DNA of 64,000 nucleotides from Pseudomonas sp. RIT623 (GTDB taxonomy: Bacteria; Pseudomonadota; Gammaproteobacteria; Pseudomonadales; Pseudomonadaceae): the NCBI RefSeq assembly GCF_004519305.1, contig NZ_SOZA01000005.1, positions 62,001-126,000 of the forward strand, in the 5' to 3' direction. This document shows, one piece after another, positions 1 through 8,314 of the stretch (positions are counted from its first letter, which is position 1; each line of letters begins with the position of its first letter). The translations under genes and the position numbers were made by a program. The notes under the pieces are model-generated. The model was not told the DNA's origin and did not search any database. It saw nothing but the letters and a program-made list of their open reading frames with translations.

Positions 1-786
1 AGCCGGATCAAGGTCCGAGGACAACCCGGCCTGCTCGATGATCCAGCCGGCAATGGCATGGTCGAAGTCATCACCACCCAGGGCGGTATCGCCGCCGGTG
101 GCCAGCACCTCGAACACACCGCCGGTCAGGCGCAGGATGGAAATATCGAAGGTACCGCCACCCAGGTCGTAGATCGCCACCAGGCCTTCGGCGTTCTGGT
201 CCAGGCCATAGGCCACGGCCGCCGCGGTTGGCTCGTTGAGCAGGCGCAGCACGTTCAGGCCGGCCAGGCGCGCAGCGTCCTTGGTGGCTTGGCGCTGGGC
301 ATCGTCGAAATAGGCCGGCACGGTGATCACGGCACCGACCAACTCGCCACCGAGGGTGGCCTCGGCGCGTTGGCGCAGCACCTTGAGGATATCGGCGGAT
401 ACCTCCACCGGGCTCTTCGGCCCCTGCACGGTGTCGATGAACGGCATGTGCGATTCACCACCGACGAAACGGTACGGCAGTTGCTCACCCAGTTGCTTGA
501 CGTCCGCCAGGCCACGCCCCATCAGGCGCTTGACCGACAGGATGGTGTTCAGCGGGTCGCTGGAGGCGGCGTCGCGGGCGGCCTGGCCGACTTCGTTGCG
601 GCCTTCGAGGTAGCGCACCGCCGACGGCAGGATCAACTGCCCCTGGGCATCGGGCAGCGGTTCGCTGCGCCCGCTGCGCACGGCGGCGACGAGAGAATTG
701 GTGGTGCCCAGGTCGATACCCACCGCCAGGCGGCGCTGGTGCGGCTGGGGGCTCTGACCGGGTTCGGCGATCTGCAGTAGGGCCAT
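1..786 (-). CDS. hscA: HscA, Fe-S cluster Hsp70 chaperone (3' part outside window)
   Basis: Specialised Hsp70 that binds the LPPVK motif of IscU and drives cluster release with ATP. Only the first 262 codons are visible; the family is about 620 residues, so the rest of the ATPase domain and the substrate-binding domain lie beyond the left edge. The visible part has the Hsp70 phosphate-binding loop IDLGTTNS near residues 24-31, [21 protein letters not shown], and the second loop [11 protein letters not shown]. Start is the ATG at 784-786, 43 nt after hscB, last visible gene of the isc operon. Confidence 0.95.
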   Translation of the reverse strand, partial: MALLQIAEPGQSPQPHQRRLAVGIDLGTTNSLVAAVRSGRSEPLPDAQGQLILPSAVRYLEGRNEVGQAARDAASSDPLNTILSVKRLMGRGLADVKQLGEQLPYRFVGGESHMPFIDTVQGPKSPVEVSADILKVLRQRAEATLGGELVGAVITVPAYFDDAQRQATKDAARLAGLNVLRLLNEPTAAAVAYGLDQNAEGLVAIYDLGGGTFDISILRLTGGVFEVLATGGDTALGGDDFDHAIAGWIIEQAGLSSDLDPA

Positions 787-829
787 GCTTATCTGAGTAC
801 CTTAGGCGTCATCACGGGCGACGCCGGGG

Positions 830-1351
830 TTAATCGTCGAGGCGCTCTTCGAGTTGGCGCACTTCTTGGGCGAGCTTGTCGAGGAACTGCATGCGGCGCA
901 TCAGGCGCTCGGCCTGGTCGCGCTCGGCAGCCACATCCCAGCAGGCGGCGAAATCCTCGTTGAGCTTGTCCTGGGCGGCCTTGAGGCGCTTCTTGAACAC
1001 CCCCACGCCGTCGAGGTCGGCTTCGTCCTGCAGCTCTTCGAGCTCTTCGCGCCACTGCATCTGCTGCAGCAGGAAGTCCGGATCGTGCACGGTGACTTCC
1101 TGGGGCACTTCGTGGCCACCGATGGCCAGCAGGTAGCGGGCCCGACGTGGCGCACTGCGCAAGGTCTGGTAGGCGTCGTTGAGGGCCGCGGATTTTTCCA
1201 GGGCGAGGCGTTGCTCGCGCTCGGAAGCATCGGCGAAGCGGTCCGGATGGACCTCGCGGGCCAGCTCGCGATAACGCGTGGCCAGTTGGTCGAGGTCCAG
1301 GCGGAAGCCCGGCTGCAGGTCAAACAGGGCGAAATGACAAAGAGTACCCAC
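830..1351 (-). CDS. hscB: HscB, J-domain co-chaperone for Fe-S assembly
   Basis: Co-chaperone that delivers IscU to HscA and stimulates its ATPase. The 173-residue protein has the J-domain HPD motif (REVHPDRF) in the N-terminal third and the C-terminal three-helix IscU-binding region rich in Glu and Leu. I chose the GTG at 1349-1351 (reading [12 protein letters not shown]) because family members start with a closely similar MGT.CH.ALFDL; a longer reading frame to 1390 would overlap the end of iscA. It begins 8 nt after the iscA stop, consistent with coupled translation. Confidence 0.93.
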   Translation of the reverse strand: MGTLCHFALFDLQPGFRLDLDQLATRYRELAREVHPDRFADASEREQRLALEKSAALNDAYQTLRSAPRRARYLLAIGGHEVPQEVTVHDPDFLLQQMQWREELEELQDEADLDGVGVFKKRLKAAQDKLNEDFAACWDVAAERDQAERLMRRMQFLDKLAQEVRQLEERLDD

Positions 1352-1359
1352 AGCCAGCC

Positions 1360-1683
1360 TCAGACGTTGAAGCTTTCGCCGCAGCCACACTCACCGCGCA
1401 CGTTGGGGTTGTTGAACTTGAAGCCTTCGTTCAACCCTTCCTTGACGAAGTCCAGCTCGGTGCCATCGAGGTACACCAGGCTTTTCGGGTCGATGATGAC
1501 CTTCACGCCGTGGTTCTCGAACACCTGGTCCTCTGCGGCCAGCTCGTCGACGAACTCCAGCACGTAGGCCAGGCCCGAGCAGCCGGTGGTGCGCACGCCC
1601 AGGCGAATGCCCTCACCCTTGCCGCGCCCGTCGAGGGAGCGGCGAATGTGGTTGGCGGCGGCTTCTGTCATGCTGATAGCCAT
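1360..1683 (-). CDS. iscA: IscA, A-type Fe-S carrier
   Basis: Small A-type carrier that accepts iron or clusters and passes them to apo-targets. The 107 residues end in the family signature CGCGESF, and the third ligand cysteine is in TTGCSGLAY near residue 35, so all three conserved cysteines are present. A strong ribosome site (AAGGAG) precedes the ATG. It lies between iscU and hscB in the standard isc order. Confidence 0.96.
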   Translation of the reverse strand: MAISMTEAAANHIRRSLDGRGKGEGIRLGVRTTGCSGLAYVLEFVDELAAEDQVFENHGVKVIIDPKSLVYLDGTELDFVKEGLNEGFKFNNPNVRGECGCGESFNV

Positions 1684-1717
1684 CGGAACTCCTTACCTCT
1701 ACCTTGCGTCAGTCGAC

Positions 1718-2104
1718 TCAGATCAAGCCTTTCTTCTGCTTGTAATCGCGCACGGCTGCCTTGATGGCATCTTCGGCGAGTACCGAGCAGTGGATCTTGA
1801 CCGGCGGCAACGCCAGTTCTTCGGCCAGCTGGGTGTTCTTGATGGTCTCGGCTTCGTCCAGGGTCTTGCCCTTCATCCACTCGGTGGCCAGGGAACTGGA
1901 GGCGATGGCCGAACCGCAGCCGTAGGTCTTGAACTTGGCGTCTTCGATGATGCCTTGCTCGTTGACCTTGATCTGCAGACGCATCACGTCGCCACACGCC
2001 GGGGCGCCGACCATGCCGGTCCCGACATCCGGGTCCTCGGCGTTCATCTTGCCGACGTTGCGTGGGTTTTCGTAGTGGTCGATGACCTTTTCACTGTATG
2101 CCAT
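1718..2104 (-). CDS. iscU: IscU, Fe-S cluster scaffold
   Basis: Scaffold on which [2Fe-2S] clusters are built from IscS-derived sulfur. Ligands C37, C63, H105 and C106 and the modulating D39 are all present in the 128 residues. The HscA recognition motif LPPVK sits at 99-103, directly before the last ligands. A strong ribosome site (AGGAAGGAA) precedes the ATG. Length and context are canonical. Confidence 0.97.
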   Translation of the reverse strand: MAYSEKVIDHYENPRNVGKMNAEDPDVGTGMVGAPACGDVMRLQIKVNEQGIIEDAKFKTYGCGSAIASSSLATEWMKGKTLDEAETIKNTQLAEELALPPVKIHCSVLAEDAIKAAVRDYKQKKGLI

Positions 2105-2150
2105 GGTGCAATTCCTTCCTCATCAGGGAGCCGCTCTTGCCGGCGACTGC

Positions 2151-3365
2151 TTAGTGGGCGGCCCACTCGATCTTGGAGATGTCGACGCCGTCTTTGTACA
2201 TGTCCCACAGCGGCGAGAGTTCGCGCAGCTTGTTGACTGCCTTGCAGACTTCCTGCGCGGCGTAGTCGACTTCTTCCTCGGTGGTGAAGCGGCCGAAGGA
2301 GAAGCGGATCGAGCTGTGCGCCAGTTCGTCGTTGCGGCCCAGGGCGCGCAGGACGTAGGACGGCTCGAGCGAAGCGGAGGTGCAGGCCGAACCGGACGAA
2401 ACGGCGATGTCCTTGAGCGACATCAGCAGCGACTCGCCTTCGACGTAGTTGAAGCTCAGGTTCAGGTTGTGCGGCACGCGCTGGGTCTGGCTGCCGTTGA
2501 CGTACAGCTCCTCGAGGTCGGAGACCTGCTTGAAGAAGCGGTCGCTCAGGGCCTTGATGCGCACGTTTTCCGCGGCCATTTCCTGCTTGGCGATGGCGAA
2601 GGCTTCGCCCATGCCGACGATCTGGTGGGTCGGCAGGGTGCCCGAACGCATGCCGCGCTCATGGCCACCGCCGTGAATGATGGCTTCCAGGCGCACGCGC
2701 GGCTTGCGGCTGACGTACAGCGCGCCGATGCCTTTGGGGCCGTAGACCTTGTGCGCCGAGAACGACATCAGGTCGACCTTGAGCTTTTGCACGTCGATCT
2801 CGACCTTGCCGGCCGACTGGGCGGCGTCGACATGGAACAGCACGCCGCGCGAGCGGGTCAGCTCACCGATGGCGGCGATGTCGTTGATCGAGCCGACTTC
2901 GTTGTTCACGTGCATCAGCGAGACCAGGATGGTGTCATCACGCAGGACGGCCTCGACCATGGCCGGGGTGACGATGCCGTCTTCGCCCGGCTCCAGGTAG
3001 GTCACTTCGAACCCTTCACGCTCGAGCTGGCGAGCGGTATCCAGGACCGCCTTGTGCTCGATCTTGGAGGTGATGATGTGCTTGCCCTTGGTCTGATAGA
3101 AGTGCGCCACGCCTTTCAGGGCGAGGTTGTCGGACTCGGTGGCACCACTGGTCCAGACGATCTCGCGCGGGTCGGCGTTGATCAGCTCGGCCACTTGGCG
3201 GCGGCCGTTTTCCACCGCTTCCTCGGCTTTCCAGCCAAACACGTGGGAACGCGAGGCCGGGTTACCGAAGTTCCCGTCGACCAGCAGGCACTCGGCCATC
3301 TTTTGCGCAACGCGCGGGTCGACCGGGGTGGTCGCGGAGTAATCGAGGTAGATCGGCAACTTCAT
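2151..3365 (-). CDS. iscS: IscS, PLP-dependent cysteine desulfurase
   Basis: Converts cysteine to alanine and carries the sulfur as a persulfide, supplying IscU, tRNA thiolation and, in selenium users, selenium transfer to SelD. It is 404 residues, the same as E. coli IscS. The PLP lysine is in [10 protein letters not shown] (position 206) and the active cysteine in [14 protein letters not shown] (position 328). Ribosome site AGGAGAT before the ATG. It follows iscR directly in the operon. Confidence 0.98.
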   Translation of the reverse strand: MKLPIYLDYSATTPVDPRVAQKMAECLLVDGNFGNPASRSHVFGWKAEEAVENGRRQVAELINADPREIVWTSGATESDNLALKGVAHFYQTKGKHIITSKIEHKAVLDTARQLEREGFEVTYLEPGEDGIVTPAMVEAVLRDDTILVSLMHVNNEVGSINDIAAIGELTRSRGVLFHVDAAQSAGKVEIDVQKLKVDLMSFSAHKVYGPKGIGALYVSRKPRVRLEAIIHGGGHERGMRSGTLPTHQIVGMGEAFAIAKQEMAAENVRIKALSDRFFKQVSDLEELYVNGSQTQRVPHNLNLSFNYVEGESLLMSLKDIAVSSGSACTSASLEPSYVLRALGRNDELAHSSIRFSFGRFTTEEEVDYAAQEVCKAVNKLRELSPLWDMYKDGVDISKIEWAAH

Positions 3366-3407
3366 TGAGTATCTCCTATCAGGCGGTGGCGTCGCTCGTC
3401 GCTGCTA

Positions 3408-3899
3408 TCAGTCGACGGCGGACGTCTCAATCTTGTCCAGCTGGGCGCTACGGCCTGCGACGCGGCGCAGGTCCTGACGCTGGGCGACTTCCTGCACCTC
3501 GCGGCGCATGACGAGGTCGGCCAGGCTGATGCCACTGAGGAATTCATGGATTTGCTGGCTGAGATCGCACCACAGGTGGTGGGTCAGACAGGTATCACCG
3601 GCGTGGCAATCCCCCAGGCCCTGGCAGCGGGTGGCATCGACCGATTCGTTGACTGCGTCGATAACCTGGGCCACCTGGATGGTTTCCATGCCCCGCGACA
3701 GCTGGTAGCCGCCGCCCGGGCCGCGAACGCTGGAAACCAGGCTGCTGCGGCGCAGCTTGGCGAACAGCTGCTCCAGATAAGAGAGGGAGATGCCCTGGCG
3801 CTCGGAAATATCGGCCAGAGACACCGGCCCATGCTGCGCGTGCAACGCCAGGTCGAGCATGGCGGTCACGGCGTATCGGCCTTTGGTAGTCAGTCGCAT
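3408..3899 (-). CDS. iscR: IscR, [2Fe-2S] Rrf2-family regulator
   Basis: Senses Fe-S status and represses the isc operon when it carries a cluster. The 163-residue protein has the Rrf2 winged helix in its first 65 residues and the cluster ligands C92, C98, C104 and H107 at the same positions as in E. coli. It is the first gene of the operon, and the promoter upstream carries two IscR-like sites, so autorepression is very likely. No clear Shine-Dalgarno is visible before the ATG at 3897-3899. Confidence 0.96.
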   Translation of the reverse strand: MRLTTKGRYAVTAMLDLALHAQHGPVSLADISERQGISLSYLEQLFAKLRRSSLVSSVRGPGGGYQLSRGMETIQVAQVIDAVNESVDATRCQGLGDCHAGDTCLTHHLWCDLSQQIHEFLSGISLADLVMRREVQEVAQRQDLRRVAGRSAQLDKIETSAVD

Positions 3900-3936
3900 G
3901 GCGTATGGGTACCACGGGAGTTACAGGATGTGTGCG

Positions 3937-3994
3937 AGTATGCGATTCCCGAGCATTTAAGTCAACTATTAGACCTAGTGCTTTAGTCGGGTAT
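3937..3994 (-). promoter_or_regulatory. isc promoter with two adjacent IscR type-1-like sites
   Basis: On the minus strand a -35 TTGACT (3960-3965) and -10 CATACT (3937-3942) are separated by 17 bp. A 25-bp element starting ATAGTTGACT (3945-3969) matches the E. coli IscR type-1 consensus at about 18 positions and covers the -35 and spacer. A second, weaker one starting ATACCCGACT (3970-3994) abuts it upstream. The consensus is from E. coli literature; the match is read by eye. Confidence 0.7.
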
Positions 3995-4024
3995 GCATGC
4001 GGGAGGCGGGCGCGAGTGTAGCAG

Positions 4025-4052
4025 ACAAGGGGCGCGAGCACACGCCCCTTGT
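4025..4052 (-). terminator. hairpin after cysE
   Basis: A 9-bp perfect stem (CAAGGGGCG/CGCCCCTTG) with an 8-nt loop follows the cysE stop by 16 nt. There is no uridine tract after it, so it may be a weak or factor-dependent terminator separating trmJ-cysE from iscR. Confidence 0.45.
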
Positions 4053-4067
4053 ATCGGACCGGCGCAA

Positions 4068-4856
4068 TCAATGCGACTGAGTGTCGCCCTGCTTGGCCTC
4101 GGCGCAGGCTTCGGCAAACTCATCGGCGGGCAGCGCCGGCAGCTCCTTGGCACAGTAGTCACTGCCCATCCGGGTCAGCGCGCCACACATGCCCTCCAGG
4201 CGCTCGTCGACGGCTTGCAGATGGTCGAGCATCTGGCCGATCGCGCGCGCCACCGGGTCGGGCATGTCGCCGCTGACCCCATAGGCGTCGAAACCGATCT
4301 TCTCGGCCATGGCCTTGCGCTTGGCCTCGAGCGCGTCATCCTCGCTCTTGACGATGATCCGCCCGGGGATGCCCACCGCGGTGGCACCGGCCGGCACCGC
4401 CTTGGTCACCACCGCATTGGAGCCGATCTTGGCCCCGGCGCCGACGGTGAACGGGCCCAGCACCTTGGCGCCGGCACCGACCACCACGCCGTTCTCCAGG
4501 GTCGGGTGGCGCTTGCCCTTGCTCCAGCTGGTGCCACCTAGGGTCACGCCCTGGTACAACGTGACGTCGTCGCCGATCTCGGCGGTTTCGCCGATGACGA
4601 TGCCCATGCCGTGGTCGATGAAGAAGCGCCGGCCGATGGTGGCGCCGGGATGGATCTCGATGCCGGTCAGCCAGCGGCCGAAGTTCGACACCAGCCGCGC
4701 CAGCCATTTGCAGTCACGCTTCCACAATGCGTTGCCCAGGCGGTGCAGCCAGATCGCGTGCATGCCGGGGTAGCAGGTCAGCACCTCGAAGGCGTTGCGC
4801 GCCGCCGGGTCACGATGGAACACGCTCTGGATATCTTCACGCAGACGCTCGAACAT
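4068..4856 (-). CDS. cysE: Serine O-acetyltransferase
   Basis: Transfers acetyl from acetyl-CoA to serine, the first committed step of cysteine synthesis. The 262 residues have an N-terminal helical domain followed by the left-handed beta-helix of hexapeptide repeats ([44 protein letters not shown]). The C-terminal tail extends about 60 residues beyond the hexapeptides. It starts 3 nt after trmJ and sits directly upstream of the isc operon, so cysteine supply neighbours its main sulfur consumer. Confidence 0.95.
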   Translation of the reverse strand: MFERLREDIQSVFHRDPAARNAFEVLTCYPGMHAIWLHRLGNALWKRDCKWLARLVSNFGRWLTGIEIHPGATIGRRFFIDHGMGIVIGETAEIGDDVTLYQGVTLGGTSWSKGKRHPTLENGVVVGAGAKVLGPFTVGAGAKIGSNAVVTKAVPAGATAVGIPGRIIVKSEDDALEAKRKAMAEKIGFDAYGVSGDMPDPVARAIGQMLDHLQAVDERLEGMCGALTRMGSDYCAKELPALPADEFAEACAEAKQGDTQSH

Positions 4857-4859
4857 CTT

Positions 4860-5627
4860 TCAGTCCTTCCGTTTATGCGGCTCGCCCCGTGCGACTTTCT
4901 GGGTCTCGGTGAGGATGCCGCGCAAAATGCTCATTTCCGAACGATTGACCGCGCTGCGCCCATAGAGCCGGCGCAGGCGCGGCATCAGGTGCTTGGGCTT
5001 TTCCGGGTCGAGGAAGCCGATGTCCACCAGGGTCTTTTCCAAGTGGTCGTAGAACAGTTCCATTTCGTCCATGGTCGCCGGCTCGTTGCTGCGCAGCGAG
5101 TTGGCATCGAACTTCTCGACTTTCGACGGCGCGCCTTCGGCCGCCAGCCAGGCCATGCGCACCTCGTAGGAGAGCACCTGGACCGCGGCGGCAAGGTTCA
5201 GCGAGCTGAAGTCGGGGTTCGAGGGAATATGCACATGGAAGTGACATCGCTGCAGTTCTTCGTTGGTCAGGCCGGCGTGCTCGCGCCCGAACACCAGGGC
5301 GATCTCTTCGCCGCCACGGGCGTGCTCCACGGCCTTGGCCCCGCACTCGCGCGGGTCGATCAGCGGCCAGGGGATACTGCGCTCGCGGGCGCTGGTGCCC
5401 ATCACCAGGCTGCAACCGACCAACGCATCCTCGAGGCTGTCGACCACCTGGGCATTGGCCAGGATGTCGTCGGCGCCCGAGGCGCGCGCGGTGGCGTCGC
5501 CTGACGGGAACTCTTTTGGCTGCACCAGCACCAGGCGCGACAGGCCCATGTTTTTCATGGCACGAGCAGCGCCGCCGATATTGCCGGGGTGGCTGGTATT
5601 GACCAGAACAACACGAATATTCTGCAA
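4860..5627 (-). CDS. trmJ: TrmJ, tRNA Cm32/Um32 2'-O-methyltransferase
   Basis: SPOUT-class enzyme methylating the ribose of nucleotide 32 in tRNA. Family motifs are NTSHPGNIGGAARAMKNMG at the N terminus, ALVFGREHAGLTNEEL in the middle and the knot segment SSLNLAAAVQVLSYE. I placed the start at the TTG at 5625-5627 (LLQNIRVVLV), which gives 255 residues like relatives. The frame stays open to an ATG at 5708, but the extra 27 residues do not resemble the family. No good ribosome site is visible for either, so the start is uncertain. Likely cotranscribed with cysE. Confidence 0.9.
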   Translation of the reverse strand: MQNIRVVLVNTSHPGNIGGAARAMKNMGLSRLVLVQPKEFPSGDATARASGADDILANAQVVDSLEDALVGCSLVMGTSARERSIPWPLIDPRECGAKAVEHARGGEEIALVFGREHAGLTNEELQRCHFHVHIPSNPDFSSLNLAAAVQVLSYEVRMAWLAAEGAPSKVEKFDANSLRSNEPATMDEMELFYDHLEKTLVDIGFLDPEKPKHLMPRLRRLYGRSAVNRSEMSILRGILTETQKVARGEPHKRKD

Positions 5628-5781
5628 CAAGGTGTTGAGCTCACGGAGTAGGGATAAAGGGGCAAACGATCTTACAGAAGCGACGGACGTAACGCCACGA
5701 AAGCGCATCTGACCCTTCTGCCGTCGTGGATTTCTGATAGACTATGCGGCTTTCCTCTTTAACATCCCAGGTGAAACGCCC

Positions 5782-6600
5782 ATGCAGCCTATGCTGAATA
5801 TCGCCCTGCGCGCCGCTCGCAGCGCCAGTGAACTGATTTTCCGCTCCATCGAACGCCTGGATAGCATCAAAGTCGACGAAAAGCAGGCCAAGGACTACGT
5901 CTCCGAGGTCGACCGCGCCGCCGAGAAAGTCATCGTCGATGCCCTGCGCAAGGCCTATCCGAACCACTCCATCCAGGGTGAAGAGACCGGCCTGCACGCC
6001 GGCTCCGGCGAAGAAGGCAAGGACTACCTGTGGATCATCGACCCGCTCGATGGCACCACCAACTTCCTGCGTGGCGTTCCTCACTTCGCGGTCAGCATCG
6101 CCTGCAAATACCGCGGCCGCCTCGAGCACGCCGTGATCGTCGACCCGGTTCGCCAGGAAGAATTCACCGCCAGCCGTGGTCGTGGCGCCCAGGTCAATGG
6201 CCGCCGCATCCGCGTCAGCTCGCGCACCAGCCTGGACGGCGCCCTGCTGGGCACCGGCTTCCCGTTCCGCGACAACCAGATGGCCGACCTGGACAACTAC
6301 CTGGGCATGTTCCGCGCCCTGACCGGCCAGACCGCCGGCATCCGCCGCGCCGGTTCCGCCAGCCTGGACCTGGCCTACGTGGCCGCCGGCCGCTTCGACG
6401 CCTTCTGGGAGTCGGGCCTGTCCGAGTGGGACATGGCGGCCGGCGTGCTGCTGATCCAGGAAGCCGGTGGCCTGGTCAGCGACTTCAACGGTGGCCACGA
6501 CCACCTCGAGAAGGGCCACATCGTCGCGGGTAACATCAAGTGCTTCAAGGCCGTGCTGACTGCCATCCAGCCGCACCTGCCAGAGCACATGAAGCGCTGA
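5782..6600 (+). CDS. suhB: SuhB, inositol-1-monophosphatase family
   Basis: Mg-dependent phosphatase of the inositol monophosphatase fold; SuhB homologues also act in rRNA antitermination and affect virulence regulation in Pseudomonas. The 272 residues carry the metal-binding motifs EVDRAAE, GEETG, IIDPLDGTTNF and, near the C terminus, WDMAAGVLLIQEAGG. The ribosome site AGGTGA precedes the ATG. It is divergent from trmJ and ends in a strong terminator. Confidence 0.94.
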   Translation: MQPMLNIALRAARSASELIFRSIERLDSIKVDEKQAKDYVSEVDRAAEKVIVDALRKAYPNHSIQGEETGLHAGSGEEGKDYLWIIDPLDGTTNFLRGVPHFAVSIACKYRGRLEHAVIVDPVRQEEFTASRGRGAQVNGRRIRVSSRTSLDGALLGTGFPFRDNQMADLDNYLGMFRALTGQTAGIRRAGSASLDLAYVAAGRFDAFWESGLSEWDMAAGVLLIQEAGGLVSDFNGGHDHLEKGHIVAGNIKCFKAVLTAIQPHLPEHMKR

Positions 6601-6613
6601 TCGCTTCGGGCAC

Positions 6614-6638
6614 AAAAAAGCACCCTCGGGTGCTTTTT
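6614..6638 (+). terminator. suhB terminator
   Basis: Intrinsic terminator: GCACCC, TC loop, GGGTGC, flanked by A6 upstream and T7 downstream, so it could work in both directions. It lies 13 nt past the suhB stop. Confidence 0.88.
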
Positions 6639-6672
6639 TTATGCCTATTGTCCCGCGAACCACGCCCCCCCC

Positions 6673-6716
6673 TTGTAGGAGCGGCCTTGTGTCGCGAAAG
6701 GGGCGCAAAGCAGCCC
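6673..6716 (+). repeat. REP element (GGAGCGGCCTTGTGTCGCG type), single copy
   Basis: A single REP with core GTAGGAGCGGCCTTGTGTCG and the trailing GCGAAAGG...GCAAAGCAGCC, identical in type to the pairs at 24036 and 63862. It fills the gap between suhB and the convergent glycine-zipper gene. Confidence 0.8.
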
Positions 6717-6725
6717 GCGCCGGGA

Positions 6726-7274
6726 TCACTGCCCCGGCTGATTCTGGCTCAGCACCAGCTTGCCATTCTTGTCCAACGGAATGGTCGAGCCCGGGTCGCG
6801 GTCCATCTTCACCTTGCCCACCTGGTCACCGATGGAATAGGTCACGTTGTAGCCCACCACCTTCTCGCTCAGGTCGTTGACCGTGTTGCAGCGGGTCTGG
6901 GTGGTGGTGTAGGTGTCACGCTCCTGCATGTACTCCTGGGCCTTGTTGCCGGCATAACCGCCACCGACCGCGCCGGCCACCGTGGCGATCTTCTTGCCGG
7001 TGCCGCCACCGATCTGGTTGCCCAGCAGGCCGCCGGCGAGCGCGCCGACCACGGTGCCGGCGATCTGGTGCTGGTCCTTGACCGGCGCCTGGCGCGTCAC
7101 CGCCACGTCCTTGCACACCTGACGCGGCGTCTTGATGGTTTCCTTGATCGGCTGCACGTCGGTGACCTGGGCGTACTCAGGCCCCTTGTTGACCAAGCTG
7201 TAGGTCGCCACAGCACCTCCGGCGGTTACACCGACAGCACCCAGTACCGCACCCACCAGCATTGATTTGTTCAC
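6726..7274 (-). CDS. Glycine-zipper (17 kDa antigen-like) envelope protein
   Basis: 182 residues: an N-terminal hydrophobic segment rich in Gly/Ala (residues 5-28) that could be a signal or anchor, then a glycine-zipper 2TM-like region around 70-110 (GTVVGALAGGLLGNQIGGGTGKK, IATVAGAVGGGYAGNKAQEYM), then a soluble tail. Such proteins of the Rick_17kDa_Anti family associate with the outer membrane; no lipobox is visible here. Start is GTG with a strong AGGAGG ribosome site. It is downstream of secF but separated by a terminator, so probably its own unit. Confidence 0.75.
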   Translation of the reverse strand: MNKSMLVGAVLGAVGVTAGGAVATYSLVNKGPEYAQVTDVQPIKETIKTPRQVCKDVAVTRQAPVKDQHQIAGTVVGALAGGLLGNQIGGGTGKKIATVAGAVGGGYAGNKAQEYMQERDTYTTTQTRCNTVNDLSEKVVGYNVTYSIGDQVGKVKMDRDPGSTIPLDKNGKLVLSQNQPGQ

Positions 7275-7337
7275 GCGAACCTCCTAGTCATACCCGCGGG
7301 GTCTTGGCCCGCCTTCTCCCTGCCTTGGAGCAAAAAA

Positions 7338-7366
7338 AAAGGCGCGAGTTCAACACTCGCGCCTTT
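7338..7366 (-). terminator. secF terminator
   Basis: Stem AAAGGCGCGAGT with ACTCGCGCCTTT and a TTGAA loop, flanked by A and T tracts on both sides. It lies 30 nt past the secF stop and ends the queA-to-secF group. Confidence 0.88.
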
Positions 7367-7395
7367 CTTTACGCCAAACGGCGTGGGACCCAGCG

Positions 7396-8304
7396 TTATG
7401 GACGCTCGTCCACACCCTCGGTCTTCACCGGCGGGATCAGGTCTTCGCTGTTCAGGTTCAGCCAGATCAGCACCACGTTGGCGATGTAAATCGACGAGTA
7501 GGTACCTGCCATGACGCCAATGAACAGCGCCAGGGAGAAGCCGAACAGGTTGTCGCCGCCGAAGAACAGCAGCGCGGCGATGGCCAGCAAGGTCGACACC
7601 GAGGTGGCGATGGTGCGCAGCAGGGTCTGGGTGGTCGAGACGTTGATGTTCTCGATCAGCGAAGCCTTGCGCATCACCCGGAAGTTCTCGCGCACCCGGT
7701 CGAACACGACGATAGTGTCGTTGAGCGAGTAACCGATGATCGCCAGTACCGCCGCCAGCACCGTCAGGTCGAAGGTGATCTGGAAGAACGACAGGATACC
7801 GAGCGTGACCACCACGTCGTGGACCAGCGAGATGATCGCGCCCACGGCGAACTTCCACTGGAAGCGGAAGGCCAGGTAGATGAGGATGCCGCCCAGGGCC
7901 AGGAGCATGCCCATGCCGCCCTGGTCGCGCAGTTCTTCACCCACCTGCGGGCCTACGAACTCGACGCGCTTGACCGTGGCCGGGTTGTCGCCACCGGCCT
8001 TCTGCAGCGCCGCGGCCACCTTGTTGCCCAGTTGCGGGTCGTCGCCCGGCATGCGTACCAGCAGGTCGGTGGTGGCGCCGAAGCTCTGCACCACGGCCTC
8101 GTGGAAGCCGGAATCGACCAGCTCGGCACGCACGGCCTTGAGATCTGCCGGACGCTCGTAGGTCAGCTCGATCAGCGTACCGCCGGTGAAGTCCAGGCCG
8201 AAGTTCAGGCCTTTCTGCCACCAGCTGAACAGCGCCAGCACGGTCAGGAGCACGGTAATGGCGAACGCGACATTGCGCACGCCCATGAAGTTGATGGTTT
8301 TCAT
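7396..8304 (-). CDS. secF: SecF, Sec translocon accessory subunit
   Basis: With SecD it uses the proton motive force to pull proteins through SecYEG. The 302 residues contain one N-terminal transmembrane helix, a periplasmic P4-like domain, and a cluster of five C-terminal helices with family motifs GLNFGLDFTGGTLIEL and VFDRVRENFR. I start at the ATG at 8302-8304 (MKTINFMGVRN) because it matches the family; a frame open to 8340 would overlap secD. It starts 10 nt after secD ends. Confidence 0.94.
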   Translation of the reverse strand: MKTINFMGVRNVAFAITVLLTVLALFSWWQKGLNFGLDFTGGTLIELTYERPADLKAVRAELVDSGFHEAVVQSFGATTDLLVRMPGDDPQLGNKVAAALQKAGGDNPATVKRVEFVGPQVGEELRDQGGMGMLLALGGILIYLAFRFQWKFAVGAIISLVHDVVVTLGILSFFQITFDLTVLAAVLAIIGYSLNDTIVVFDRVRENFRVMRKASLIENINVSTTQTLLRTIATSVSTLLAIAALLFFGGDNLFGFSLALFIGVMAGTYSSIYIANVVLIWLNLNSEDLIPPVKTEGVDERP

Positions 8305-8314
8305 CGCAGCTCCC

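Noticed and set aside
5641..6729. Long minus-strand frame opposite suhB
   Set aside because: Mirror of suhB codon bias; suhB has family motifs, a ribosome site and a terminator.
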